Assembly (NCBI GenBank): GCA_963748385.1
Contig: CAVVIQ010000015.1
Span: 118,330 to 182,329 of the forward strand
DNA: 64,000 nucleotides
Direction: 5' to 3'
Source of the DNA: Rhodoblastus sp963748385
GTDB taxonomy: Bacteria; Pseudomonadota; Alphaproteobacteria; Rhizobiales; Beijerinckiaceae
Both the position numbers and the translations under genes were made by a program. The stretch's first letter is position 1. Each line of letters starts with the position of its first letter. Shown one piece after another: positions 1 to 10,781 of the stretch. The notes under the pieces were generated by a model that was not told the origin of the DNA, did not search any database, and worked only from the letters and a program-made list of their open reading frames with translations.

Positions 1-118
1 TTGATTTTGCGCGACGGAATCATGGAGCGGATGAAGCTGCGGTGATTTGACGGCTCCCGCTAACCCGGCGTTTACCTTGAAGACCGATAAGGTGTCAGGT
101 CCGGACCGGGAGCGCAGC

Positions 119-379
119 ATGTCCGTCTTGAGATTTTTCGGGCAAGACAATCGAGGATCAATCGCCGACAAGGTTGCGCTGTACTGCGCCATCGTCGCCA
201 TTCTCAGCGTGCTGGGCGCCCACGGCCTGGACATGCTGGCGAAAAACGGCGATCTGCCGAAGATCGCCTTCGTCCGCTCTGGCCAGCCCGACATCGATTA
301 CAGCGCCACCGGTTCGATCCCCGACCGCGTCGGGCGGACGCAGATCGACCCCTGCGGGCGGAACGGCGACAACCGCTGA
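119..379 (+). CDS. Small single-pass membrane protein, Flp-pilin-like N-terminus
   Basis: This 86-residue protein has one hydrophobic segment (about residues 18-36) after a short polar N-terminus containing RFFGQDNRG. That arrangement resembles the D-x-RG-x plus hydrophobic helix of Flp-type pilins, but the prepilin cleavage motif is not convincing. The C-terminal half is polar and probably exported. I chose the ATG at 119 over the upstream ATG at 47 because the extra 24 residues look like untranslated leader. No operon partner is visible; the next gene starts 275 bp downstream. Function unknown. Confidence 0.5.
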   Translation: MSVLRFFGQDNRGSIADKVALYCAIVAILSVLGAHGLDMLAKNGDLPKIAFVRSGQPDIDYSATGSIPDRVGRTQIDPCGRNGDNR

Positions 380-654
380 TTTTTCATAAATCCATTGACT
401 TTGACGGCGCTTAGCCTAAAGGTCCGCGTGGCGCTTTGGATTCGCGCGCGCCCGCCGTTTCAACTCAATCCGCCGATCAAGGGAAAGAAATCCCGGGTCG
501 GAAAAGCGGCGTTACGATCCCGACGGCGGTTCTGGACCGGGTTTTGCTCCAATGGCGTCACCGCCAGGGCTGACGCCCGAAGGCCAGAGCCCAAAGGTCA
601 AAGCCCAAGAACGGCGACAAAGACGCGATCCGCACAACCCGATTTGGACCCCTA

Positions 655-2160
655 ATGCAATTTTCTGACCTCGGCCTCAGCGAAAAGGTGCTGCGCGCCG
701 TCGAAAAATCCGGTTACACGACCCCGACGTTGATCCAGGCGCAGGGGATTCCCCATGTCCTCGCCGGCCGCGACGTCCTCGGCATCGCCCAGACCGGCAC
801 CGGCAAGACCGCCGCCTTCACCCTTCCGATGCTGTGCCGCCTGGAACAGGGCCGCGCCCGCGCCCGCGTGCCGCGCACCCTCATCCTGGAGCCGACCCGC
901 GAACTCGCCGCCCAGGTCGAGGAGAGCTTCAACAAATATGGCGCCGAGCACAAGCTGAACGTCGCCTTGCTGATCGGCGGCGTGTCCTTCGGGGACCAGG
1001 AAACCAAGATCATGCGCGGCGCCGACGTGCTGATCGCCACGCCCGGCCGTCTGCTCGACTTCTTCGAACGCGGCAAGCTGCTTCTGAACGGCATCGAAAT
1101 CCTGGTCATCGACGAAGCCGACCGCATGCTCGACATGGGCTTCATCCCGGACATCGAGAAGATCTGCAAGCTGGTGCCCTTCACCCGGCAGACCCTGTTC
1201 TTCTCGGCGACCATGCCGCCGGAAATCACCCGGCTGACCGAGCAGTTCCTGCATAATCCGGCCCGCGTCGAAGTGGCGCGCGCCGCGAGCACCGTCTCGA
1301 CCATCACCCAGGCTCTGGTCGCCTCCCATGGCGGCGGCGACAAGCGCGAGACCCTGCGCCGCCTGCTGCGCTCGGCCGAGGGCCTGAAAAACGCGATTGT
1401 CTTCTGCAACCGCAAGCGCGATGTCGCTATCGTCCACAAGAGCCTGGAAAAGCACGGCTTTCCGGTCGGGGCTCTGCATGGCGACATGGATCAGGGGGCG
1501 CGAATGGCCTCGCTCGACGCCTTCAAGAATGGCGCGGTGGACATTCTGGTCTGTTCCGACGTCGCGGCGCGCGGGCTCGACATTCCCGATGTCAGCCATG
1601 TCTTCAATTTCGACGCGCCGACCCATCCGGAAGACTATGTCCATCGCATCGGCCGCACCGGACGCGCCGGACGCTCCGGCCACGCCGTCACCCTCGTGAC
1701 CGACCACGATCTCAAATATATCGCCCAGATCGAGTCGCTGATCCAAAGGCAGATCGACTGGGACGGCCCGCGCCTGGAAGAGCTGCCGGCGGCGGAATAT
1801 GTCGAGCGCGACCGCGAGCGCGCGGCGCGCTCAGGCGAAAGGCCGCGGCGCGGCGGGCGTGGCGGGCGCCAGGAAAACGAAAGAACTGGACACGAAAGAA
1901 CCGGGCGCGAACGGACCGGCGGGCGCAAGCGCGCCAGCGAGGTCAGCGAGGAGGCGAGCCCCGCTCCGCGTGAAACGGTCGAGCGCGAGGAAGCCCCGCG
2001 TTCGCGCCGCGCCAGCCGTCCGGCGGAAGACGAGCCCCGCCGCAAGGCGCCGCCGCGCCGGCGCGAGGACGACGACGCGCCGGTCGTCGGCATGGGCGAT
2101 CACGTCCCGAGCTTCCTGCTGCGCTCGACGCGGGTGAAAAGCGTCAAGACGGCGGAGTGA
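655..2160 (+). CDS. DEAD-box ATP-dependent RNA helicase (RhlE-type)
   Basis: A 501-residue superfamily 2 RNA helicase, expected to unwind RNA in ribosome assembly or mRNA turnover. All core motifs are present: the Q-motif region near residue 28, Walker A AQTGTGKT (45-52), PTREL (about 80), DEAD (153-156), SAT (184-186) and HRIGRTGR (330-337). After about residue 370 comes a low-complexity Arg/Glu/Gly-rich basic tail, typical of alphaproteobacterial RhlE proteins and likely an RNA-binding extension. It is transcribed convergently with the HAD gene; the two 3' ends overlap by 17 bp. The reading frame is intact. Which RhlE paralogue it is cannot be decided here. Confidence 0.95.
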   Translation: MQFSDLGLSEKVLRAVEKSGYTTPTLIQAQGIPHVLAGRDVLGIAQTGTGKTAAFTLPMLCRLEQGRARARVPRTLILEPTRELAAQVEESFNKYGAEHKLNVALLIGGVSFGDQETKIMRGADVLIATPGRLLDFFERGKLLLNGIEILVIDEADRMLDMGFIPDIEKICKLVPFTRQTLFFSATMPPEITRLTEQFLHNPARVEVARAASTVSTITQALVASHGGGDKRETLRRLLRSAEGLKNAIVFCNRKRDVAIVHKSLEKHGFPVGALHGDMDQGARMASLDAFKNGAVDILVCSDVAARGLDIPDVSHVFNFDAPTHPEDYVHRIGRTGRAGRSGHAVTLVTDHDLKYIAQIESLIQRQIDWDGPRLEELPAAEYVERDRERAARSGERPRRGGRGGRQENERTGHERTGRERTGGRKRASEVSEEASPAPRETVEREEAPRSRRASRPAEDEPRRKAPPRRREDDDAPVVGMGDHVPSFLLRSTRVKSVKTAE

Positions 2161-2836
2161 TCTTCGCCAGCAGGTCGAGGCTCAGCTCCTGGCAGCTGGG
2201 CAGTTCGATCGCCGCGCCGGTAAGGTCGTCGTCGCTCGAAAAGGTCGAGCGCACCGCGATCACCGGCAATCCCGCGCCGCGCGCCGCCAGCACGCCGTTG
2301 CGCGAATCCTCGATCGCCACGCATTGCTCAGGCGGCTTGCCCAGTTCGCGCAGGGCCAGCTCATAGACATCCGGCGCGGGCTTCTTCTTCTTCACCATGT
2401 CCCCGGCCCCGACGACGGGAAAGATTTCGCGCCATTGCGCGCCGAGCGCGCTGGTGAGCAAGGCGTCGATATTGGGCATGGAGGTGGTGGTGGCGATGGC
2501 CAGCGTCAGGCCGCGCGCGCGCGCCGCGTCGATGAATTCCCGGATCCCCGGCCGCAGCGGCACAGCGCCGCCGTCCACCAGCGCGGTATAGATGTCGGTC
2601 TTGGCCTTGTGGAGCCTGGCGACGAATTCGGGATCGGCTGCGCCGCCTTCGAGCGTGATGAAATGGGTGATCCTTTCCTTGCCGCCCGTCACTTTCAGCA
2701 ATTGGCGATAGAGCGGGACGTCCCAGCTCCAGTCGAGGCCAAAATCGACGAAGGCGCGGTTGAAGGCCTGGCGATGGACCTCCTCCGTCTCCGCCAAAGT
2801 GCCGTCCATGTCGAAAATCACCGTGTCGATCGTCAT
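2144..2836 (-). CDS. HAD-superfamily phosphatase, CbbY/beta-phosphoglucomutase-like
   Basis: A HAD subfamily IA hydrolase with a C1-type cap. Motif I is FDMDGTLAET near the N-terminus (nucleophile Asp, then Asp+2). Motif II is in IATTTS, the motif III lysine is in MVKKKKPAPDVY and motif IV is EDSRNG. The order and the cap sequence match CbbY proteins, which dephosphorylate sugar-phosphate inhibitors of RuBisCO in autotrophs, but a CbbY-like fold alone does not prove that substrate. The start is taken at the second Met (MTIDT); an in-frame ATG four codons upstream (2848) is also possible. No Calvin-cycle genes are adjacent. Confidence 0.85.
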   Translation of the reverse strand: MTIDTVIFDMDGTLAETEEVHRQAFNRAFVDFGLDWSWDVPLYRQLLKVTGGKERITHFITLEGGAADPEFVARLHKAKTDIYTALVDGGAVPLRPGIREFIDAARARGLTLAIATTTSMPNIDALLTSALGAQWREIFPVVGAGDMVKKKKPAPDVYELALRELGKPPEQCVAIEDSRNGVLAARGAGLPVIAVRSTFSSDDDLTGAAIELPSCQELSLDLLAKITPPS

Positions 2837-2945
2837 TCTGTCGATCACCTGCGCCTCCTTGGGAACTCCCGTGAAAATGAAGGCTTCGGCCCGAAAAGGA
2901 AATTTAAAAAAATGACAGAAATCGTAAAATCGACTTTGGGATCTT

Positions 2946-5900
2946 TCATTTAGGCAGAATGCCGAAGATTTTTCGCAAAAAGCCGGGCGCGATCGCGGAC
3001 AGCGGATTGATCGAGAGCTTTGGCGAGCCGGCCGAGCCCGAAACGCGGAAATTCACGCCGATCAGCCCCTCCCCTTCGCCGCCGCCAAGCACCAGCCCGA
3101 GAACCGGAAGCTTGCCGAAAAGATTGTTGACGCCATAGGCCGGCACGAATGTGCCTGAAATGTCGAACGTGTCGCGGTCGAAATCGAACCAGCCCTCGAG
3201 AGTGGAGCCGATTTCCGAATTGGCGATCACGCCGTCGCTGACCACCAGCCGGCCGCCTGTCTTCTGCAGCTCGGCGTGCAGGCGGGCGAAGGCCACGGAA
3301 TTGGGGTCGAGCTTGACCTTGTTGACGATTTTCCCGGCGTCGGCCGAATTGGCGAAGTTTTTCAGGGCCGGCTCGCCGCGCAGGACGAAATTGTCGATAT
3401 CGACCGGGCCGGAAAAGCCGCCTTCGGCGAGCCGCAGCTGTGTGCGGAGATTGCCCCCTTCCATATGGCTGTAGAAGTCGAAAAAGGCGAGCAGCGCGCC
3501 GCCGTCGGTGGTGGTCAGCGTGAAGAGCGGCGCTCCGCCGTCCGGACGGCTCAGCGCGCCTTTCACCTCGTCGGCCCCGATCTTCCCGCCCAGGCTCAGG
3601 GCCATGGAACTGGCCGGTCTTCGTGCGCGCCAGATGCAATTCGGCGTTGGAGATGATCTGGCGGTTGGCCCCCGTGAGAAGAGTCGCTTTGAGGTCGAGA
3701 TCGAAATCGCTCGAACTGCCTGGCCCGGACTCGCCGCCGGTGAGATCGCGCAGGAAGGGCCGCGCGTCCAGGGAAGCCCCGCGCGCGGCGATCTTCATCA
3801 ACTCGCCGGTTTTCTGGATGTCGAGGCGCAGATCGTCGCCCGGCGAAAATTTCACCCCGGAAAGCCTGGCTCCGGCCAGGGTTCCGTCCGGCGCCAATTG
3901 CAGAACGCCCTTGGCGCTCTGACCGGGACCGTTGAAGATGAAATTGTCGAGGGTCGCCGCGCCGCGCCCATCCTCGGCGTAGGAAAAGGACGCTTTCGCC
4001 GCGCGCCCCGCGGGCTTCAAAAGGCCGGGAACGGGATAATTCAGGCCGGTCTTGACGAAATCGAGATCGACCTGGGCCTTGGGATGTTCCGCGCCGACGT
4101 CGCCGGCGATTTTCACGGCGACCGGCCCGACCACGGTCGAGCCGAAATTCAGTCCCGCCTTGGCGCGCGCCGTTTCGTCCATCGGGAAGGAAATGAGGCC
4201 CTGTGGCGGCTTGTCGTGGTCGCGCGTGAATTCGAGGGTCGCCGGCGCGCCGAACAATTTTCCGGTTCCGGCGACATGGAGCATCCCGTCCGCCACGGTC
4301 GCGACGAGAGCGCCCTGCTCGAGGCCGGCCCTGCCGACGAGGCGGTCGGCGGCGAAATTGGCCACCGTGGCGTTGACCTCGATGCTGGCGAGGCTGGGGT
4401 CGTAAACCGGCGGAAGCTTGGTGCGGAAAGTGAAATCGCCCGAGAACTGACCTCTGATGGCCTTAGGGTCGAGCGGCAGGTTCGCCACCTTGGCGAAGCC
4501 AGGCGTCGAAAGCACCTCGGCCAATGTGTCCACTCCGCCCTGGGCGTGGGCGCTGATGATCAGCGCGATCGGCTTGACGTCGAAATCCGGTGTCGAATAG
4601 ACGCCGTTGGACAGGTCGATCCGGCGGCCTTCGCGGCTGTCGATATAGGCGGTCGTCGCCTCGATGTGCGCGGTGCGGCCGCTTGAATGGCCCCTGGCGC
4701 TCAGGCCCTGGACCGGCGGCGCGCCGTCGAGGAAGGTGAAGGCCCCGTCGCGAAAGGCGTAGTCCATCGAAATGCGGTCGTCCATCGGCGCATGCTGGGC
4801 GCGCATCATCCGCAGGTCGAGATCGTCGAGATCGACCGCCATGCGGAAGCTTTCCAGCGTCCCGCCGATGAGATGGTCGCCCATCCAGCCGCGTAGCGGC
4901 GCGCCAAAGGCGTTCGGCCACACGGCCAGCGCGCCGGCCGCCGTCATATTGCCGGCGGAGAGGCCCATCCGGATATGGGGTCCGTTGGCCCATTCGATCG
5001 TTCCCTGCGCCGCGGCCGCCACTTCCGGCCCGATCAGCTCGACACGGTTGACGGTGAGACTCCTGTTCGAGGGATCGATCGCGAGATCGGCCTTGATCGA
5101 AGCGATCGTGACGGATTTTTCACCCTTGCGGTCCGGACCGACGAGGCAGGGCTCGGCCTGTTTGAAAACGATGCTCCAGGGGGCCGGATCGTGTTCCGGC
5201 GGAGCGATGACGCCGGTCAGGAAACAGCGCGAGGCGCCGGAGAAGATCTGCGCCTCATCGACCACAGCGCGACGGGAGGCGGCGTCCCAATGGGCGGCGG
5301 CGAAAAATTCGTCCAGGAAAACCGGCGCGAATTCGGGATCTTCGAAACGCCAGAAGCCTTGGCCGAGGGCGAGGCGGGCGTTGGCGTCCAGCACGTGGCC
5401 GCCGCCTTCGAACGAGGCTGCGGCCTTGAAGGAAATCGGGATGTCGGAATCGATCGGCAGGCTCGTCTTGCCCGCCAGCAGCGCGATTTCATCGATCGAG
5501 AAGCCGTCGCCCTGGACGGCCAGTTCATGCGCCTCGCTGCGCGCGCCGCGCGCGACGCCCGCGACCGACCAGCGCCCGCTCGGACCCTTGGCCGACATTT
5601 CGACGGCGGCCACGCCGCGTTTGTCCTCCATCTTGCGGTCGAGCGAGAATTCGAAATCTTCGAAGCCGCGTTTCTGGCCGGCGACGCGGTCGTCGATGGT
5701 GAGCCGGCCGCCCACGATTCCGAAATGATCGAGCATGGCGATCGGGCTGTCGCGGCCCTGGGCGATGTCGAAAATCTGGTTGAGGGCGCTGGCCGCCTGC
5801 TGCATCAATTTTACGCGGGTTCCCGGCGGCGGCGCGCTGGTCGGCGGCGCCACGCTCGGCGCGTTCGCCAAGGGGAATGGTTCCTGGACGGATTGCGGCG

Positions 5901-6402
5901 CAGGATCCGGCGCGGCCGGAGCGGATTCGCCGCCGGCATTGATGTCGAGCGAGCCGTCGGGCAGCACGCGCAATGTCACGTCCAGCTCGTCGATATCGAC
6001 CCGCGACGGCTTGATCCGTCCGGCGAGCAGGGACAGGGGATCGAACACGAGATCGGCCTTGGGGGCGGAAAGCACGCGCCGGCCGTCGGGACGCCTGATC
6101 GTGAGGCCTTCCACCGCCAGGGCGAGGCCATGCTGTTGACGCTCGATCCCCAAATCCGCGATGGAGAGAACATAATTGGGGCCCAGTCGGTCCTGCAGCG
6201 CCGACACCAGGATCGGCTTCACGACGGCGAGATTGACCCGGCCCAGGCTCAGGGCGACCACGCCGACCGCCAGCACGACCAGCGCCGACATCAAGGCGAA
6301 GGAAAGCCCGGCGCTCGCCGCCCGGCGCGTTCGGCGAAAGCGCCGGGACGGCCGGGGAGGCGGCGGCTCCGCAAAAATGTCCGGCTCTCTCGTCTCGACC
6401 AA
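2946..6402 (-). CDS. AsmA/YhdP-like envelope protein (frameshifted)
   Basis: A long protein (about 1,150 residues) with a short proline-rich cytosolic N-terminus, one transmembrane helix (about residues 33-52) and a very long repetitive beta-rich periplasmic part. This is the layout of AsmA/YhdP (DUF3971) proteins, which are thought to move or control phospholipids between inner and outer membranes. The frame breaks near 3602: after KTGQFH the C-terminus (MALSLGGKIG... to GILPK) continues in another minus-strand frame and ends at 2946. One extra base in the GGGCC run explains it, so a sequencing error is more likely than a true pseudogene. The read-through frame after the break is arginine-rich nonsense. 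Confidence 0.8.
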
Positions 6403-6684
6403 TGGGACCGCTTTCCCCGCCGTTTCCTGTCGCCGATCCGCGTCGTGCGATCGGCCGCCCGCAATGTTCGGCCCGCCGGTTTCCCCGGCGAGGCGGCGCG
6501 GGCGGCTGGCGAGGCCAGCCGAATCGATATTCTACAGCATTATCCCGCCCGCTCCGACCGAAGGTAAGGTCCTTCCGTCATCGGGCGCGCGGCGGAAAAA
6601 GGCAGACATTTGCGACGGAATTAAGCAGAATTGGCGGCGACGCGCAGCCGTTTTGCGGCGGGCGGAACATTGACAGGACAGGCC

Positions 6685-7156
6685 ATGACGAAACTTGCTC
6701 AGGTGGGCGACGCCGCCCCGGATTTCAGTTTGCCACGCGACGGCGGCGGCGTTTTGTCGCTCGCCGATTTCAAGGGCAGGAAACTGGCGCTTTATTTCTA
6801 CCCCAAGGACGACACCTCGGGCTGCACCCTGGAGGCGCAGGATTTCAAGCGTCTGGCCGGAGACTTCGCAGCGGCCGGACGCCGCAATTGTCGGCGCTTC
6901 GCCCGATCCGGTCAAACAGCATGACAAGTTCCGCGACAAATACGAACTGACCTTCCCGCTGCTCGCCGACGAAACCAAGCAGGTTCTCGAAGCCTATGGC
7001 GTCTGGGTCGAGAAGAGCATGTACGGCCGGAAATACATGGGCGTCGAGCGCTCGACCTTTCTGATCGGCCCGGACGGCAGGATCGCCAGGGTCTGGCGCA
7101 AGGTGAAGGTTCCGGGCCACGCCGAGGAAGTCCTCGCGGCCGCGAAATCGCTTTGA
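6685..7156 (+). CDS. bcp: Thioredoxin-dependent peroxiredoxin, Bcp/PrxQ type (frameshifted)
   Basis: Reduces hydroperoxides using a reactive cysteine. The N-terminal part has the thioredoxin-fold signature GDAAPDFSLP and YFYPKDDTSGCTLEA, where the Cys is the peroxidatic residue. The C-terminal part has ADAAIVGASPDPV, ERSTFLIGPDG and VPGHAEEVL. The two halves are in different frames; removing one G at 6877/6878 restores an uninterrupted protein of about 156 residues, the normal Bcp length. I read this as a likely sequence error. The start ATG at 6685 gives the standard Bcp N-terminus. Confidence 0.88.
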
Positions 7157-7352
7157 ATTAAGCTTCGCGCGATTCATCCCGCGTTCGCTCGCGCCGGCGG
7201 GCAAATCCGTTCGCGACCGATCAGCTTTTTGCGTCAACGAGTTTACGTAGATGGCGCGGCAAGCCTGTGGCAAGCTTGAAGGGGCGCATTGTCGAAACAT
7301 TAACCACGCCTGTTTACCTTGATCCAAAGTCGATCTCGGGCCCTTTCGGATC

Positions 7353-8687
7353 GTGAACATGCGTAGCGCTTTTCCCGCGAAGTCTCCGAGGCCCGGCCTG
7401 ACGCTTCACCTGGCTGGCCGCGGCTTCAGCCGCCAGCTCCACCTTCCCCCCCTGCTCGCCGCCGGCCTGTTCGGCGCGGCCCCGCTGCTGCTTCTGGCCG
7501 GCCTTTCCCTTGGCGCTTATTACTTGTTTCGCGACGACATGCTGGCTTCGCTGATGCGGCGGCAGGCCAATATGCAATTCGCCTACGAGGACCGCATTGC
7601 GGCCATGCGCGCCCAGATCGACGCGCTCGCCTCGCGGCAGATGGTCAACCAGGACACGTTCGAAGGCAAGGTGGCCCAGCTGGCGGTGCGCCAGGCCGAG
7701 CTCGAATCGCGCTCCGCCCTGCTCGCTTCGCTCGCCGCCAAGGTCGATCCCGACATGACAGCGGTCGCCGCGATCAGCCCCGCCGCCCCGGAAACCGCGT
7801 CCACGCCGGCGCTGACTCTCGATCCCAAACCTTCGGTCGCCGGAAATGGCTTCAAGCCCGTTCCCGAAGGCTTCGACTTGCGCCCCACCGACGGCGGCGG
7901 CGTCTCAGGTTCGGGCCCGTCCGAAAACGACGACTCGACCTCGCCAAGGCAGCGCCTGAAGATCCTCGGCGCCAATTTCGACCGGATCGAGCGGCGCCAG
8001 ATCGCGGCGCTGAACGCGCTCAAGGCGCCGGCCGCCGAAAAAGCCGAGCGCCTGCGCGAAGCTTTCACTGAGGCTGGACTGCCGATCGATCGCGTGATCC
8101 GCCGCGCCGAAACACGCGGCGCCTCGGACGACCGCCCGGCCAGGGAGGCCATGGGCGGGCCCTTCGTGCCGGCCGATCTTCCCGGACGCGGCGACGAATT
8201 CTCGCGCGCCTACGCCAGCCTGAGCGGCTCCATCGACCTGATGAACGATCTGCGCGGCGCCCTGCCTTTTGCGCCCTTGCGCCAACCCCTGCCCGGCCAG
8301 ATCGAGGTCACCTCGCCCTTCGGCTATCGCATCGACCCCTTCTTCGGCCGCCCGGCCCTTCACACCGGCATGGATTTGCACGGCGAGTATGGCGAGCCGG
8401 TCCACGCCACCGCCTCCGGGCGCGTCACCATCGCCGGCCCGACCGGGGGATATGGCAATATGGTCGAGATCGATCACGGCGCCGGCCTCGCGACGCGCTA
8501 CGGCCATCTGTCGCGGGTCGACGTCGCGCCAGGACAATGGGTGACGGCCGGCGCGGAAATCGGCGCGATCGGTTCGACCGGGCGCTCGACCGGCCCGCAT
8601 CTCCATTACGAGGTCCGGATGGATGGCGCGCCGGTGGACCCAAGCCGCTTCCTCAAGGCGGGACGGCTGCTCAGCGCCAGCGAGTGA
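7353..8687 (+). CDS. M23-family peptidoglycan endopeptidase (LytM domain, membrane anchored)
   Basis: A 444-residue inner-membrane protein. It has a short cytosolic N-terminus, a transmembrane helix (about residues 33-55), a coiled-coil/linker region (60-260) and a C-terminal LytM domain (about 310-430). The zinc ligands of M23 peptidases are visible in HTGMDLHG and HLHYEV. Such proteins either cut peptidoglycan cross-links or act as amidase activators; the intact ligands favour catalysis. The start is GTG at 7353 or ATG at 7359, two codons apart. The frame is intact. Confidence 0.92.
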   Translation: MNMRSAFPAKSPRPGLTLHLAGRGFSRQLHLPPLLAAGLFGAAPLLLLAGLSLGAYYLFRDDMLASLMRRQANMQFAYEDRIAAMRAQIDALASRQMVNQDTFEGKVAQLAVRQAELESRSALLASLAAKVDPDMTAVAAISPAAPETASTPALTLDPKPSVAGNGFKPVPEGFDLRPTDGGGVSGSGPSENDDSTSPRQRLKILGANFDRIERRQIAALNALKAPAAEKAERLREAFTEAGLPIDRVIRRAETRGASDDRPAREAMGGPFVPADLPGRGDEFSRAYASLSGSIDLMNDLRGALPFAPLRQPLPGQIEVTSPFGYRIDPFFGRPALHTGMDLHGEYGEPVHATASGRVTIAGPTGGYGNMVEIDHGAGLATRYGHLSRVDVAPGQWVTAGAEIGAIGSTGRSTGPHLHYEVRMDGAPVDPSRFLKAGRLLSASE

Positions 8688-8690
8688 TGT

Positions 8691-8915
8691 TCATTTGCGG
8701 CCCTGACGCAGCAGGTCCTGAAACCAGTCCGCATTCAGCGCCGCCGGTTGAAGCCACATCTTGAGCAGAGCCTCGGGCGAATAGCGGTCGAGCAATTCCA
8801 TCATCCGCTTTTCCATCTCCTCCATCGCGCGTTTCTGCATCGGCTCGAAATCCGGCAGGCCCATGAAGGCCCGCGCCTCGGCGGGGGTGCAGTCGATGTC
8901 GATGGTGATCTTCAT
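8691..8915 (-). CDS. Small conserved alphaproteobacterial protein (DUF6489-like)
   Basis: A 74-residue acidic-to-neutral cytosolic protein with the pattern MKITIDIDCTPAEARAFMGLPD followed by two helices. The N-terminal strand plus PAEARAFxGLPD is the hallmark of the DUF6489 family, widespread in Alphaproteobacteria and of unknown function. It is convergent with the peptidase gene and three bases away from its stop. No signal peptide or membrane helix. Confidence 0.75.
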   Translation of the reverse strand: MKITIDIDCTPAEARAFMGLPDFEPMQKRAMEEMEKRMMELLDRYSPEALLKMWLQPAALNADWFQDLLRQGRK

Positions 8916-9053
8916 GAAAAAGCCTCCGCGCCGCCATCCGGCGTTTTCCTGTCGATCCGCGGATTGCGCAGCAATCTCGCGTAAATCACACCATAGCGGC
9001 GTGGCCCGGAAAGGCCATGTTTTTGTCCAGCGCCGATCAAATCGGAACCGGTC

Positions 9054-10691
9054 TTACTCGATCGCCTCGGCTGAGCGCGCTTTTTCGCGCAGCAGGAATT
9101 TCTGGATCTTGCCGGTCGAGGTCTTGGGCAGCGGCCCGAAGATGAAGATTTTCGGAACCTTGAAGCGGGCCAGATGGGCGCGGCAATGTTCCAGCAATGC
9201 TTCCTGGGTCGGATTGGCGCCCTCGCGCAATTCGATGAAGGCGCAGGGAACCTCGCCCCATTTCTCGTCGGGCGTCGCCACCACCGCCGCCGCCAGCACG
9301 TCCTTGTGCTTGTAGAGCACGTCCTCGACCTCGAGCGAGGAGATGTTCTCGCCGCCGGAAATGATGACGTCCTTGGAGCGGTCCTTGATCTTGATATAGC
9401 CGTCGGGGTGGATCACCGCGAGGTCGCCGCTGCGATACCAGCCGCCGGCGAAGGATTCCTGCGTCGCCCGCTCGTTCTTGAGATAGCCCTTCATCACGAT
9501 ATTGCCGCGGAAAACGATCTCGCCCATGGTCTGGCCGTCGTGGGGAACGGGCTCGTAATGCTGCATGTCGAACACGTCGATCCCGTCCAGCAGCAGCGAG
9601 CGCACGCCTTGGCGGCCGTTCAGTTCGGCCTGTTTCTCCAGCGGTTCGGACTCCCATTCCGTCTGTTTGGCGCACACCGAAGCCGGGCCATAGGTCTCGG
9701 TCAGGCCATAGACATGGGTGATGGAGACGCCGAGCCTTTCCATGCCCTCGATGATCGCGACCGGCGGCGCGGCGCCGGCGATGAGGGCGTCGACCCTGTG
9801 GTCGAGCAGGGCCTGATCGGCCGGATCGGCGTTGATCAGCATGGAATGGACGATCGGCGCGCCGCAATAATGGGTGACCCGATGCTCGCGGATCAGCGAG
9901 AAGATCGCCTTGGCCTCGACGCGGCGCAGGCAGACATTGACGCCGGCGTTGGCCGCCATGGTCCACGGGAAGCACCAGCCGTTGCAATGGAACATCGGCA
10001 GGGTCCAGAGATAGACCGAATGCGGCGGCATGCCCCAGCTCAGGATATTGTTGACGGCGTTCAGGTGGGCGCCGCGATGGTGATAGACGACGCCCTTTGG
10101 ATTGCCGGTGGTGCCGGATGTGTAATTGAGCGAAATGGCGTCCCATTCGTCTTCGAGCGGCGCCGGCTCGAAGCTGGGGTCGCCCTCGGCCAGAAAGGCC
10201 TCATATTCGATTTCGCCGAGAAAGCTCCCGCCCGTGTAGCTCGGGTCGTCCACATCGATCACCAGCGGCCTTGCGCCCTTCATCAGTTCGAGCGCCCTGG
10301 CGATGACCTTGGAATATTCGCGGTCGATGAAAAGGACTTTGGCTTCGGCATGATCGAGCATGAAGGCGATGGCCTCGGCGTCGAGCCTGGTGTTGAGCGC
10401 GTTCAGCACCGCCCCGGCCATCGGGACGCCGAAATGGACATCGAACATGGGCGGGACATTCGGCAGCATGACCGCCACTGTGTCGTTCTTGCCGATCCCG
10501 CGCTTTTGCAGGGCGGAGGCCAGCCGCCGGCCGCGCTCCGCCGTCTGCGCCCAGGTGTAGCGCAAATCGTTGTAAACGATGGAAAGCTTGTTGGGATAGA
10601 CGTCGGCCGCGCGGAGGAGAAAGCCGATCGGGGTCAGCGGCGCGTAATTCGCGCGGTTGCGGTCAAGGCCGGTCAGATAACCATTCCCCAT
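9054..10691 (-). CDS. AMP-dependent acyl-CoA synthetase (medium/long-chain type)
   Basis: Activates a carboxylic acid with ATP to acyl-AMP and then acyl-CoA. Visible ANL-family motifs are the P-loop YTSGTTGNPKG, the adenine motif YGLTETYGP, the hinge region GWYRSGDLAVIHPDGYIKIK with DRSKDVIISGGENIS, and the C-terminal catalytic Lys in KTSTGKIQK. The length, 545 residues, is standard. I chose the start at 10691 (MGNGYLTGL) because a strong GGGAGG ribosome-binding site lies just upstream; the open frame extends further without one. The substrate is not certain: AlkK-like fatty-acid ligases are the nearest recognisable group. Confidence 0.9.
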   Translation of the reverse strand: MGNGYLTGLDRNRANYAPLTPIGFLLRAADVYPNKLSIVYNDLRYTWAQTAERGRRLASALQKRGIGKNDTVAVMLPNVPPMFDVHFGVPMAGAVLNALNTRLDAEAIAFMLDHAEAKVLFIDREYSKVIARALELMKGARPLVIDVDDPSYTGGSFLGEIEYEAFLAEGDPSFEPAPLEDEWDAISLNYTSGTTGNPKGVVYHHRGAHLNAVNNILSWGMPPHSVYLWTLPMFHCNGWCFPWTMAANAGVNVCLRRVEAKAIFSLIREHRVTHYCGAPIVHSMLINADPADQALLDHRVDALIAGAAPPVAIIEGMERLGVSITHVYGLTETYGPASVCAKQTEWESEPLEKQAELNGRQGVRSLLLDGIDVFDMQHYEPVPHDGQTMGEIVFRGNIVMKGYLKNERATQESFAGGWYRSGDLAVIHPDGYIKIKDRSKDVIISGGENISSLEVEDVLYKHKDVLAAAVVATPDEKWGEVPCAFIELREGANPTQEALLEHCRAHLARFKVPKIFIFGPLPKTSTGKIQKFLLREKARSAEAIE

Positions 10692-10781
10692 TATTTCCTC
10701 CCACGGACAGCCAATTCGTCGCCGCGACTTTAGCGCATCGCGCGCCAAGGTCACCCTCGCCGTAAGGCGAAGAGCGAGAAT

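Noticed and set aside
395..655. 86-residue open frame before the helicase
   Set aside because: Arg/Pro/Ala-rich with no ribosome-binding site or motif; typical of chance frames in GC-rich leader sequence.
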